DNA of 31,876 nucleotides from CAYRML01 sp050942825 (GCA_050942825.1 JBMNOA010000019.1:1-31876); one strand, 5' to 3'; counted from the stretch's first letter, positions 1-7,253 are shown. Made by a program: numbers and translations. The notes: generated by a model not told the origin, from the sequence alone.

Positions 1-17
1 GGTCGGAAGTGTGTCGG

Positions 18-180
18 TAGGTGCTGAAAGGCGGCGCGGTAGTCGGGAGTGCGGCAGTTGGAGCTGAAAGCGGCGCGGTAGTCGGGAGTGCGGCAGTTGG
101 AGCTGAAAGCGGCGCGGTTGTAGGTGGTGCGACAGTAGGTGCTGAAAGCGGCGCGGCAGTCAGGAGTGTGCGGTCGAAGC
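18..180 (+). repeat. GC-rich 39-bp tandem repeat
   Basis: About four tandem units of 39 bp (13 codons) start near 20, 60, 99 and 138. Units 1 and 2 are almost identical; units 3 and 4 are diverged. Each unit contains GCTGAAAGCGGCGCGG. Translated, they give a Gly/Ala/Val-rich 13-residue repeat (VGAESGAVVGSAA-like). The first unit has one extra G (GAAAGGCGG against GAAAGCGG), which moves the repeat out of the frame used upstream. The array may be the tail of a repeat protein gene that begins before the window, or non-coding GC-rich spacer. No protein is assigned to the short ORF that runs through it. Confidence 0.75.
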
Positions 181-319
181 TTGCATATGCAGAGAGGTGG
201 TTTCGGGCCTGCCATCTTGATTTAGGATATTGTAACTCGAAGGCTTTATTGATTATTGCATTTGCTGAGATGTCGGTGAGTTATTGGTTATTAGTATTTA
301 GATAAAGGTAAATTCTTTT

Positions 320-352
320 AGGTCTTTTGTGGTAACGAAGGGCCTTTTTTTT
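320..352 (+). terminator. Rho-independent terminator
   Basis: An 8-bp stem with G-U pairs (320-327 with 338-345) and a 10-nt loop is followed by an eight-T run. It separates the repeat region from the two-component operon and would end transcription entering from the left edge. Confidence 0.6.
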
Positions 353-365
353 ATGCCTAAAAATT

Positions 366-423
366 TCTTAAAAAAATCTTAAACAGTTTGCTGCTTGGTT
401 TTTAATAAATGATTCTATATAAT
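366..423 (+). promoter_or_regulatory. Promoter with response-regulator-like direct repeats
   Basis: A sigma-A type promoter is visible: TTGGTT at 395-400, a 17-nt spacer and TATAAT at 418-423. Upstream, TCTTAA occurs twice, at 366-371 and 377-382, exactly 11 bp apart. OmpR/PhoB-family regulators bind direct repeats spaced about one helical turn apart, next to the -35 region. Autoregulation by the response regulator encoded at 443 is therefore inferred. The ribosome binding site is GGAGGG near 430. Confidence 0.6.
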
Positions 424-442
424 AAGGGCGGAGGGTGAGAGT

Positions 443-1141
443 ATGTACAAAATATTGATCTGTGATGATGACAAGGATATTGTTTTCGCTTTGAAGATCT
501 ATCTCTCGGCTGAGGGGTATGAGACTCTGGAGGCCTATAACGGGCGTGAGGCCCTGCAGCTGATCGCAAGCAGCGACATTCATCTGATTTTGATGGATAT
601 CATGATGCCGGAGTTGGATGGCATTACCGCTACGGCTCTGCTTAGGGAAACCTCCAATATTCCTGTCATACTGCTAACGGCCAAAAGCGAGGATACCGAC
701 AAGGTCTTGGGACTCAACATCGGTGCCGATGATTATATCACCAAGCCCTTCAATCCTGTGGAGATGCTGGCTCGTGTCAAGGCACAGCTCAGGCGCTATA
801 CAAATCTGGGCGGTATGGCCAAAAGCCACCAACTGCTGCGCTGTGGCGGCATCGAGCTTTGCGACCGTGAAAAAAAGGTTATGCTGGATGGTCAGACTAT
901 CACTTTGACGCCTACCGAATACGACATCCTCAAGCTGTTGATGGAGAATTCCGGTCAGGTTTTTTCCTCGGCTGAGATTTATAAGAAGGTCTGGAATGAC
1001 AATGCCTATAAAGCGGAAGGCACGGTCGCGGTACATATTCGCCATCTGCGGGAAAAACTGGAAATCAATCCTGCCGAACCACGTTATCTGAAAGTGGTGT
1101 GGGGGCAGGGCTATAAAATCGAACGGGGTGGAAGACCATGA
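443..1141 (+). CDS. OmpR/PhoB-family response regulator
   Basis: This 232-residue protein is a DNA-binding response regulator with the standard two-domain layout. The receiver domain covers about residues 1-120: acidic triad at Asp8-Asp10, phospho-acceptor Asp52 in LMDIMMPELDG, Thr79 and Lys101 in the DDYITKPF motif. A winged-helix output domain covers about 135-230, with the TPTEYDILKLL and VAVHIRHLREKL elements typical of the family. It overlaps the downstream histidine kinase gene by four bases (ATGA), so the two are translationally coupled and form a cognate pair. The N-terminus resembles VanR-like regulators, but no resistance genes are visible in the window, so the regulon is unknown. 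The start has a GGAGGG site about nine bases upstream. Domain assignment is secure; target genes are not. Confidence 0.95.
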   Translation: MYKILICDDDKDIVFALKIYLSAEGYETLEAYNGREALQLIASSDIHLILMDIMMPELDGITATALLRETSNIPVILLTAKSEDTDKVLGLNIGADDYITKPFNPVEMLARVKAQLRRYTNLGGMAKSHQLLRCGGIELCDREKKVMLDGQTITLTPTEYDILKLLMENSGQVFSSAEIYKKVWNDNAYKAEGTVAVHIRHLREKLEINPAEPRYLKVVWGQGYKIERGGRP

Positions 1142-3093
1142 AAAATCTTAAATACAGCCTGGCGGCCAAAATAACCGCTATTTTTCTTTTTCTGCTCTGC
1201 GCTGTACTGGCTATCGGCGGCAGCGCCGGCATTGTTTATATGGAAAGTCAAGGCTACTACAGCAAGGACGGCGGCTCTTTTTATAACTCGCAGTTTTGTT
1301 TTGATACTACTCATGAATATGCCAATGAACTGTATTACAATTATTTTCCCTTGTTACAAAAACACGATCGCTCCTCTGATGACAAATATAGCTTGAAATA
1401 CTATCAGAAACAATTCGCCGCTGAGAATTCCAACTTTTTATTTACTATCACCAATGAAGCCGGTGAGACGCTTTTGAGCAATTATCAAGGGCAGCCCTAC
1501 GGAACACGCTTGAGCTTTGATTATGCCCAGCCTAACGAAGGTGAGCAATTTAATGTTTATGAAGAAAACGGCCAAAAGTATTTTATTGATGACAAGGGTG
1601 ACCGACATCCATACCAGCAGCCGGAAACCTATACCGTCACCGCTTATGTCAAAGATCCCATCACTGCCCAGGATAACTATCTGACTGCCTATAATAATTA
1701 TTCACTTTTTTATTCCCTGCGTTATATTGCCATCGTGGTGACGGCTATTGCCACTGTCTGTGCGGTGCTGCTCTTTATCTTCCTCATGTCTGCAGCGGGG
1801 CACAGAAAAGGGCGCGAAGAGGTGGTATTGAATCCCCTGGACAAAATCCCGCTCGATCTCTACGCCCTCGGTATGATCATCATCACCTTTGGTATGGCAG
1901 TGGCCGGACATGACATATTATACTACTGGAGGAATAGTTTGTGGCTGGCAGGGGCGGCCTACGCTGCAATTATTGCTATTGGCATGCTGTTTGTGCTGGG
2001 ATTTTGCCTGACTCTTGCCACACGCATCAAAGTCGGCAAATGGTGGAGAAATACCATTATCTATATGATACTGCGTCTCATAGTTAAGGCTTTTAGAGCT
2101 ATATTTGGCAATCTGCCGCTTTTGTGGAAAACTGTGGTCTACTTTTTGGGCTTTATCTTTATCAACGGCATTCTCTTTGCCATCGGTGGCGAAGCGTTCT
2201 TCATCGCCTTTTTGTTCAACCTCTTTGTAATTTATAAATTATGCCAGGGCACTATACAAATGAATAAGCTGAAAATAGGCGGCGAAAAAATAGCCGCCGG
2301 GGATCTGGAGTGCAAGATCGACACGCAAAAAATGTTCTCAGATCTGAAAAAGCATGGCGAAAGCCTCAACAATATTAGCCTGGGCATGTCTAAGGCTGTC
2401 GAGGAGCGGCTCAAGAGCGAGCGGCTCAAAACAGAGCTGATCACTAATGTTTCCCATGATCTTAAAACACCGCTGACCTCCATAGTCAATTATGTCGATC
2501 TCTTGAAAAAGGAGAGGATCGAAAATGCCAATGCGCGTCAATATATCGAGGTGCTGGACAGACAAACGGCCAAGCTGAAAAAGCTGACGGAGGATCTGGT
2601 GGAGGCTTCCAAGGCCTCTACGGGCAATGTTACGGTCAACCTTCAACCAACCAATGTCGTGGAGCTTTTGAACCAGTCTATAGCTGAATACAGCGAGCGT
2701 TTCGCCGCCGATGATCTGGAGGCCATCATCAACACGCCGCAAAACGAGATTCAGATCATGGCTGATGGCAGGCTTTTGTGGCGGGTCTTCGATAATCTCT
2801 TAAACAACATCTGCAAATATTCACAGCCTCATACCAGGGTTTATCTGGATGCCGCGAGCAAGAGCGGTCAGGTGGCGGTGACTTTTAAAAACATCTCCAA
2901 ATACCCGCTCAACATCACCTCTGAAGAATTGCTGGAACGCTTTGTGCGCGGGGATAGCTCCCGCAGCACCGAAGGCAGCGGGCTGGGCTTATCCATTGCC
3001 AAAAGCCTCACCGAATTGCAAAAAGGCAGCTTTGACCTCTCGGTGGATGGCGATCTCTTTAAGGTGATAATACAATTCGAGGCCCTTGATTGA
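1138..3093 (+). CDS. Membrane sensor histidine kinase with extra transmembrane helices
   Basis: This 651-residue kinase is the partner of the preceding response regulator. One N-terminal membrane helix (about 11-33) leads to an extracellular domain (about 35-190). A second helix (about 196-218) is followed by an unusual block of about four more hydrophobic segments between 240 and 370. The dimerisation/phospho-acceptor motif VSHDLKTPLTSIV carries His440. The ATPase domain shows the N box NLLNNICKYS (553-562) and the G2 motif GSGLGLSIA (613-621). In place of a typical G1 box there is only the short segment ERFVRGDSSRSTEGSG. It acts at the cytoplasmic membrane, autophosphorylating His440 and passing phosphate to Asp52 of the regulator. 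The multi-helix middle region resembles other Clostridia kinases whose membrane domain may itself sense the envelope. Ligand unknown. Confidence 0.93.
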   Translation: MKNLKYSLAAKITAIFLFLLCAVLAIGGSAGIVYMESQGYYSKDGGSFYNSQFCFDTTHEYANELYYNYFPLLQKHDRSSDDKYSLKYYQKQFAAENSNFLFTITNEAGETLLSNYQGQPYGTRLSFDYAQPNEGEQFNVYEENGQKYFIDDKGDRHPYQQPETYTVTAYVKDPITAQDNYLTAYNNYSLFYSLRYIAIVVTAIATVCAVLLFIFLMSAAGHRKGREEVVLNPLDKIPLDLYALGMIIITFGMAVAGHDILYYWRNSLWLAGAAYAAIIAIGMLFVLGFCLTLATRIKVGKWWRNTIIYMILRLIVKAFRAIFGNLPLLWKTVVYFLGFIFINGILFAIGGEAFFIAFLFNLFVIYKLCQGTIQMNKLKIGGEKIAAGDLECKIDTQKMFSDLKKHGESLNNISLGMSKAVEERLKSERLKTELITNVSHDLKTPLTSIVNYVDLLKKERIENANARQYIEVLDRQTAKLKKLTEDLVEASKASTGNVTVNLQPTNVVELLNQSIAEYSERFAADDLEAIINTPQNEIQIMADGRLLWRVFDNLLNNICKYSQPHTRVYLDAASKSGQVAVTFKNISKYPLNITSEELLERFVRGDSSRSTEGSGLGLSIAKSLTELQKGSFDLSVDGDLFKVIIQFEALD

Positions 3094-3107
3094 CTATAAT
3101 CGCTGTG

Positions 3108-3145
3108 TGATTTATGCCCTCTTTATATCGGGAGAGGTATAAATC
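3108..3145 (+). promoter_or_regulatory. Inverted repeat between kinase and vanZ-like gene
   Basis: TGATTTATGCC (3108-3118) pairs with GGTATAAATCA (3135-3145), with a short inner CTCT/GGAG extension. No U-tract follows, so it is not a canonical terminator. It could be an operator or an mRNA hairpin separating the kinase from the VanZ-like gene. Confidence 0.4.
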
Positions 3146-3231
3146 ATACGGCCTGTAATCTGGTAAAAGTACAAAGAAGTACTATGTTGGCAAATAAATA
3201 TCAGCCACGTGAGGGATGAAGGAAAGGCAGG

Positions 3232-3756
3232 ATGAATTTGCTTAGGCAAGGATCAAAACAGCAACAGATAACATGGGTGCTCTTTATCATCTATATGACC
3301 ATTTTGACCTGGGTCATTTTGTTTAAGTTTCAGCTGCCCTTCACCTTTGTTGAGCATGTACGGAGTGTGAATATGCTGCCGTATAGCCAATCCCTTGTTA
3401 CCAATGGCAGAGTGAATTTTTTTGAGCTAGTGATGAATGCGGTAGTATTTGTGCCTTTAGGCGTCTATGCCGGTTTACTTTTTAGAAAATGGTCCTGGGG
3501 CAAAAAATCATTGTTGTTTGCCGGTGTGAGCTTTGCTTTTGAGTTGCTGCAATTCATCTTTGCCATGGGGCGTTCCGATATAACGGATATCATAAATAAT
3601 TTTCTGGGAGCGGTAATAGGTGTTCTTCTTTATCTGCTTTTGGGCCAGCTATGCAAAACAAAGGAGCGGACAAACAGGGTCGTCAATATCCTGGCCATCA
3701 TCATTACGGTACTTTTGCTGAGTAATTTTGCTATCATGACTTTTTATAATGCCTGA
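3232..3756 (+). CDS. VanZ-like family membrane protein
   Basis: This 174-residue polytopic membrane protein fits the VanZ-like family (about 160-200 residues). Hydrophobic helices lie at about residues 13-31, 64-84, 90-111, 122-140 and 148-168. Family-typical features are VNMLPYSQSL after the first loop, ELVMNAVVFVPLGVYAGLL in helix 2 and the charged GRSDITDIINNFLGAVIG segment before helix 4. VanZ of enterococcal vanA elements gives low-level teicoplanin resistance by an unknown mechanism; most chromosomal members have no known function. It follows the two-component operon in the same direction after a 138-bp gap with its own GAAAGG-type ribosome binding site, so envelope-stress control by that system is plausible but unproven. 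Confidence 0.85.
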   Translation: MNLLRQGSKQQQITWVLFIIYMTILTWVILFKFQLPFTFVEHVRSVNMLPYSQSLVTNGRVNFFELVMNAVVFVPLGVYAGLLFRKWSWGKKSLLFAGVSFAFELLQFIFAMGRSDITDIINNFLGAVIGVLLYLLLGQLCKTKERTNRVVNILAIIITVLLLSNFAIMTFYNA

Positions 3757-3780
3757 AGAGGGCAGCCTCCCAAAAACCAA

Positions 3781-3849
3781 CAGCAGGCCTGATCTAGCGT
3801 CATCTTAGGTTCTAGACCGGCCTAAAGACGGCAAGATAACTGCCTGCTG
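3781..3849 (+). other. Long structured 3' region after the vanZ-like gene
   Basis: CAGCAGGC (3781-3788) pairs with GCCTGCTG (3842-3849), and a nested TCTTAGG/CCTAAAGA stem lies inside. Together they predict a branched hairpin of about 69 nt directly before the terminator at 3861. Its function is unknown; it may be a 3' UTR stabiliser or the relic of a small mobile hairpin. Confidence 0.4.
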
Positions 3850-3860
3850 ATGATATAAAT

Positions 3861-3889
3861 AAAAAAACCGTCCCAAAGACGGTTTTTTT
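3861..3889. terminator. Bidirectional Rho-independent terminator
   Basis: A 12-bp perfect stem AAAAAAACCGTC/GACGGTTTTTTT with a five-base loop has T-runs on both strands. It serves both the vanZ-like gene (plus) and the amidohydrolase (minus), which converge here. Confidence 0.9.
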
Positions 3890-3903
3890 GGTGATCTTTT
3901 GTA

Positions 3904-4824
3904 TTATCTATAAATATGTAAGATGCGGGCGGCATTTTCAAAGAAGATCAGATCGGCTAATTGAGCATCATTTTTACAGGCATTTTCTACCTGTAGCATT
4001 GTTCCTACATGGGTAGCAAAGGGATTATCTGTTCCATAGAGCACCCTTTCGCGTCCGAAGAATTCCACGGCTCTCAGGATGTCTTGGGCCGAGCGGAAGG
4101 TGGTATCGACATAGAGATTCTTCAGACCTTTGGTCTTTTCGGTCAATAGTTCTATTTCTCCGCCCATCAAACCGCCAGCATGGCCTGCTACCAGAGTTAC
4201 ATCAGGATATTTTTGCGCCAGCTCGATAAAATACTTCACGTCACCTGCTTCCGGATCGCGCGCATAGGGTGCTTCCGGCACATAATAGTCATTGGCGCCG
4301 CAGTGGGAGATGATGGGCAAATTATATGAGGCAATAGTCTCTACTGCCGCATGGACTTTGGGGTCAGACAATCTGATATTCTGGATGACGGGATGTATTT
4401 TTAACCCGCGCGCGCCTCTTTGTACATCCAGCTTCAGTTTTTCTACCATTTTTTCTAAGGGCAGGCTGTAATCGGCAGAGGTAAAAGGCAGTATCCGAGG
4501 CTCAAATTTTGAGGCGGCCAGCATTTCTTCAAAACTATTATTGGGTAATATGGGGAATATGCATATGTAGGTGATATTATTGTCATCCAGCTTTTTACTG
4601 AGATTTTGCAGAGTATTTTCAGCATTTAGATTATCACTGGCATTGAGCAGGATTTTGAATTCCTCAAAGCTGTCCCCGATCAGCGGATTGACGAAGCCGC
4701 TTTTTTCCAGTTCCATAAAAGGATTTATGTAATCACCATGCTGAACGTTTTGATCCCAAAGAATATTATTTTTGCTATGAAAAATATCTCCTAAATGTGC
4801 ATGAAAATCAATAATTTTTCTCAT
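3904..4824 (-). CDS. Amidohydrolase 2 family metal-dependent hydrolase
   Basis: This 306-residue protein has the TIM-barrel layout of the amidohydrolase 2 family (PF04909), which includes decarboxylases and hydrolases of ring or lactone substrates. Visible motifs in order are FHAHLG near the N-terminus (strand-1 metal ligands HxH), GLKIHPVIQ (residues about 140-150), ISHCGANDYY (about 170-180), VAGHAGG (about 215) and YGTDNPF (about 265), whose Asp is the usual strand-8 ligand. The start is well set by AGGAGGG 10 bases upstream on the minus strand. It is a single-gene unit: its own promoter to the right and the shared terminator at 3861. The substrate cannot be deduced and no pathway genes adjoin it. 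Confidence 0.85.
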   Translation of the reverse strand: MRKIIDFHAHLGDIFHSKNNILWDQNVQHGDYINPFMELEKSGFVNPLIGDSFEEFKILLNASDNLNAENTLQNLSKKLDDNNITYICIFPILPNNSFEEMLAASKFEPRILPFTSADYSLPLEKMVEKLKLDVQRGARGLKIHPVIQNIRLSDPKVHAAVETIASYNLPIISHCGANDYYVPEAPYARDPEAGDVKYFIELAQKYPDVTLVAGHAGGLMGGEIELLTEKTKGLKNLYVDTTFRSAQDILRAVEFFGRERVLYGTDNPFATHVGTMLQVENACKNDAQLADLIFFENAARILHIYR

Positions 4825-4892
4825 ACTGAACCCTCCTTTTTAATCTCTTAAATAGTATTTCGATTATATAATATTATGTATATTCATACAAT

Positions 4893-4921
4893 TATGACAA
4901 CTGATAGTTTTTTATTATAAT
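4893..4921. promoter_or_regulatory. Overlapping divergent promoters
   Basis: On the plus strand ATGACA (4894-4899), a 16-nt spacer and TATAAT (4916-4921) would start an RNA near 4928. The complement of the same -35 block reads TTGTCA and is followed on the minus strand by an AT-rich -10 (TAATAT) about 18 nt away, pointing at the amidohydrolase. Divergent promoters sharing a -35 region would compete for polymerase. Confidence 0.5.
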
Positions 4922-4927
4922 TACGTG

Positions 4928-5010
4928 CTTATTCTCCTATTACTATTGATAGGCAAATAAGCAATAATGCTTAAAAAGCAGCCTCATATTATGTAGAGGC
5001 TGCTTTTTTT
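4928..5010 (+). ncRNA. Candidate small structured RNA
   Basis: A stand-alone unit of about 80 nt has a promoter (TATAAT at 4916) and ends at a strong terminator, with no ORF inside. The 5' part (4927-4962) folds as nested stems GCTTATT/AATAAGC and CCTAT/ATAGG around an eight-base loop. A short AT-rich linker then leads to the terminator hairpin. Nothing about its sequence identifies a known RNA family. It could also be an attenuated leader that has lost its gene. Expression is inferred only from promoter and terminator spacing. Confidence 0.45.
4973..5010 (+). terminator. Strong Rho-independent terminator
   Basis: AAAAAGCAGCCTC (4973-4985) pairs perfectly with GAGGCTGCTTTTT (4996-5008), and a T-run follows. 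No coding gene precedes it on the plus strand, which supports the small-RNA reading of 4928-5010. Confidence 0.9.
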
Positions 5011-5032
5011 GTGACAGGAGTTTAGCGAGTGA

Positions 5033-5054
5033 GGGTTGGGGAGGGGCAAGGGGG
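5033..5054 (+). other. G-quadruplex motif
   Basis: Four G tracts (GGG, GGGG, GGGG, GGGGG) are separated by loops TT, A and CAA. This fits the canonical intramolecular G-quadruplex rule with very short loops. It opens the purine-rich, gene-free region at 5013-5830. Confidence 0.7.
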
Positions 5055-5139
5055 TGGAAGGTAGCTAGGGATTGGGAGGTAGCTGAGGGTTTAAATTAGC
5101 ATAGGTAGGTGGGGGGAGATGTGCTCATAAGGAATTGGT

Positions 5140-5770
5140 AATGGGATGAGAAGACGGCAAGAATGTAAGGGGTTTGGGGATGAGGGGGCTGGGGTGAAGT
5201 GAGAAGGTTTGGGAGGTGGTGAGAAGTTGGCAAGGAGGCCAGAGTTTGGAGGAGGCTAGAGGTAGAAAGTTTGCTAGGGGTAAAGAGGTAGGAGGGATGA
5301 GAGGAAGCGAGGTTCTTATGTTAGGCGGGGTGTTGAGGTAAGGCAAGGATTGAGGTTTGGGCGAGGCGTGGGGATAGGGTAATGCAGGGGCTCAGGAGGT
5401 AGCGAGAAGGTCTGGGAGGAAGTGAGGGATTAGGAGGCAGAGAAGTTTTTGGAGGTAGTGAGAAGTAGGCAAGGAGGCCAGAGTTTGGAGGAGGCTAGAG
5501 GTAGAAAGTTTGCTAGGGGTAAAGAGGTAGGAGGGATGAGAGGAAGCGAGGTTCTAAGGTTAGGCGGGGTGTTGAGGTAAGGGAAGGATTGAGGTTGGGG
5601 TGAGGCATGGGAATATGGTAATGCAGGGGCTTGGGAGGCAGAGGAGAAGGTCTGGGAGGAAGTGAGGGATTAGGAGGCAGAGAAGATTTTGGAGGTAGTG
5701 AGAAGTCGGCAAGGAGGCCAGAGTTTGGGAGGAGGCTAGAGGTTGGGAGGTAGCAGAGGGGAGCGAGGGT
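5140..5770 (+). repeat. Purine-rich ~240-bp tandem repeat
   Basis: A G/A-rich plus strand carries a long tandem repeat. The marker GGCAAGGAGGCC begins at 5229, 5468 and 5708, giving periods of 239 and 240 bp. The stretch GAGTTTGGAGGAGGCTAGAG recurs in copies 1 and 2, and copy 3 is cut short near 5760. A more diverged partial unit precedes the first copy (about 5140-5228). Sub-repeats of the AGAAGTnGGCAAGG and GAGGTAG type occur within units. The minus-strand ORFs here are Pro/Leu/Ser-rich translations of the repeat and are not accepted as genes. No gene is seen from 5011 to 5909. Confidence 0.85.
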
Positions 5771-5831
5771 TTTTATGGCTGTGGTTTCGGGCAAAAAAGA
5801 TTGGCCTATGGGGGCCGGTGGGAGGGCTTGT

Positions 5832-5854
5832 GCATATTATAGTAGTATCAAGCA
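5832..5854 (+). repeat. Copy 1 of a 23-bp repeat found before both lysin modules
   Basis: This 23-bp element starts GCATATTATAGTAGTATCAA. It matches 23902-23924 at about 21 of 23 positions. It lies 56 bp before the small membrane gene of the first lysis pair, while the other copy lies just before the broken lysin. It may be a phage late-promoter element or the edge of a duplicated lysis cassette. Confidence 0.55.
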
Positions 5855-5909
5855 TATTTTAAAAGATTGCCTCTAGGAGCGAAATGCCCGAATATTCATC
5901 GTAAGGAAA

Positions 5910-6128
5910 ATGAAAAAACTAAGATTTCTTAAAATAGTGGTGATTGGCTTATTTTTAGCGGTTCTGGTCTTTACCGCTCTCATGATATGGTTGTTCTATC
6001 TTTATCAATCGATACCCGATGCTTTGGTATATGCTTTCTTTAGTTTTTGCGGAGGTGAGGCTTTCTTTAGCTGCTTGATAAAAAGAGCGGACGGAGGTGA
6101 TATCTCTGATGATGAGACTTCCGTATAA
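5910..6128 (+). CDS. Small phage membrane protein next to endolysin
   Basis: This 72-residue protein has a short basic N-terminus, one strong transmembrane helix (about residues 9-33), a second weaker hydrophobic stretch (about 37-55) and a charged acidic tail. Small one- or two-helix proteins of this form, often with a KILV-like start, lie beside endolysin genes in many Clostridia phages and may help lysis, but they are not classical holins. TAAGGA stands just before the ATG. Its end overlaps the M23 endolysin start by 20 bases, so the two genes are translated together. Function is inferred mainly from position. Confidence 0.65.
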   Translation: MKKLRFLKIVVIGLFLAVLVFTALMIWLFYLYQSIPDALVYAFFSFCGGEAFFSCLIKRADGGDISDDETSV

Positions 6129-6720
6129 AAGCGTTTGCCGGCTAACCACACCCTACGGCAAAAAAGGCTCTTGGGCCTGTGGTTGGCATATCGGTATAGA
6201 TTTGGTTGGCATAAATAAAACCATCTATCCTATTGCAGACGGTATCGTAACGAGAGTAGGCAATGACGGCAGTTATGGCAATCATGTCCGCATCCAACAC
6301 GACAATGGTTATATCAGCCTCTATGCCCATTTAAGTAGAATAGATGTTAAATCATTACAAAAAATTACTACTGCATTGCCCATTGGTATCGAAGGTAGCA
6401 CCGGAAACACTAGTGGCAGTCATTTGCATTTGGAGATCCATAAAGGAGCATACAAATATCCACCCAAAAACAGCAGTCCGGCTTCGTGCCCTTGGCTGGT
6501 TAATCCGGCAGAGGCATTAGGCATAGAAAATAAAATCGGCATAGTCAAAGCACCCCCGGCCGATGATGCTGCAGCAGATCAACAAAGCGTCAGCAGTTGG
6601 GCACAAAAGGCCCAGGCTTGGGCAAAGGAAAAAGGAATCTCTGACGGGCTGCGGCCGCAAGATAATGTTACCAGGGAGGAAATTTGGAGTATGCTTATAC
6701 GTCTTTTGGGCAATAAGTAG
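6109..6720 (+). CDS. Phage endolysin: M23 peptidase with C-terminal SLH-like wall-binding segment
   Basis: This protein of about 203 residues has an N-terminal LytM/M23 zinc endopeptidase domain that cuts peptidoglycan cross-bridges. Ligand motifs are present: GWHIGIDLVG (H and D), the YISLYAHL strand and GSHLHLEI (catalytic and zinc HxH). An Ala/Asp-rich linker joins it to a C-terminal segment of about 42 residues (SSWAQKAQAWAKEKGISDG through the REEIWSML helix) that resembles a single SLH-type unit common on clostridial phage lysins. GGAGGTGAT about nine bases upstream favours the ATG at 6109 over the GTG at 6097. All catalytic residues are intact, unlike the second lysin at 24006. It has no signal peptide and would need a holin to exit. 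Confidence 0.9.
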   Translation: MMRLPYKSVCRLTTPYGKKGSWACGWHIGIDLVGINKTIYPIADGIVTRVGNDGSYGNHVRIQHDNGYISLYAHLSRIDVKSLQKITTALPIGIEGSTGNTSGSHLHLEIHKGAYKYPPKNSSPASCPWLVNPAEALGIENKIGIVKAPPADDAAADQQSVSSWAQKAQAWAKEKGISDGLRPQDNVTREEIWSMLIRLLGNK

Positions 6721-7010
6721 TCAACCCACCCTTGGGCGAGGGCGTAGCTGCATTTTTCTTAAATCGAAAAAAGTGAGCCCTTATGATTGCATATTTTTTA
6801 AGGCCATTGTAAAAGATGGTTGTGGATTTGAAATATTATTGCATACCCTTTTAGGAGGTAAAATCAAAGAGATTCAATATGGGCTTGCCTTCTTGAATAA
6901 AAAGGGGTCAAAACTTAAATAAATTGGATACACCGATCGCAAGAGCTTGTCTGTAATTGGGTAAAAAAATAAACAATCAAGCGATCAAAATGCGGCCCTT
7001 CATTTATAGC

Positions 7011-7250
7011 GGGGGCCGCTTTTGATGCTAGTAAGACGGATTTGGCAAAGGAGGCGGTTGGGGAAGGTGGTATATGGCGATCAAGGTGCTTGGGAGGGAG
7101 AATCTTATTTTGTTGCTTTTTCTTTAAATCTGCATATACTATTAGTGAAGTCAGAGTTTATGATGTTGTCGGGGAATTGGACCCCGGGAACCGCTCGTAA
7201 ATTCCGGCTTTTTTCATTGTTAAAATAAAGTATACGATCCTCATTATAAG
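7011..7250. repeat. Tandem duplication, copy 1
   Basis: This is the first of two direct copies (7011-7250 and 7272-7520) about 261 bp apart. Both contain the 3' end of a minus-strand MuF-C gene plus its downstream spacer, for example GGTGGTATATGGCGATCAAG in each. Identity is high but interrupted by several substitutions and small indels. Confidence 0.85.
7105..7246 (-). pseudogene. MuF C-terminal domain, 3' remnant (copy 1)
   Basis: On the minus strand this fragment reads DRILYFNNEK, then PGVQFPDN, then DFTNSI and FKEKATK before a TAA at 7105-7107. It matches the end of the longer MuF-C reading frame at 7254, in phase and without internal stops, but the rest of the gene is missing. It is the relic of a duplicated phage MuF-C gene, and its stop shows where the ancestral protein ended. 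Confidence 0.75.
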
Positions 7251-7253
7251 GTC

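Noticed and set aside
674..1045. Long minus-strand ORF within the response regulator
   Set aside because: It is a shadow of a well-conserved plus-strand gene, and its translation shows no domain.
5229..5760. CRISPR-like array
   Set aside because: The period is about 240 bp with no short constant repeat and variable spacers, and there are no cas genes.
5125..5794. Minus-strand Pro/Leu/Ser-rich ORFs in the purine-rich repeat
   Set aside because: They simply translate the tandem repeat, have no ribosome sites, and differ between repeat copies without keeping a consistent protein.
6563..6922. 119-codon ORF overlapping the end of the M23 lysin
   Set aside because: It runs in another frame over the lysin C-terminus and has no ribosome site; the part beyond 6720 (from GTG 6773) matches no family. 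The interval 6721-7010 is left without a gene.
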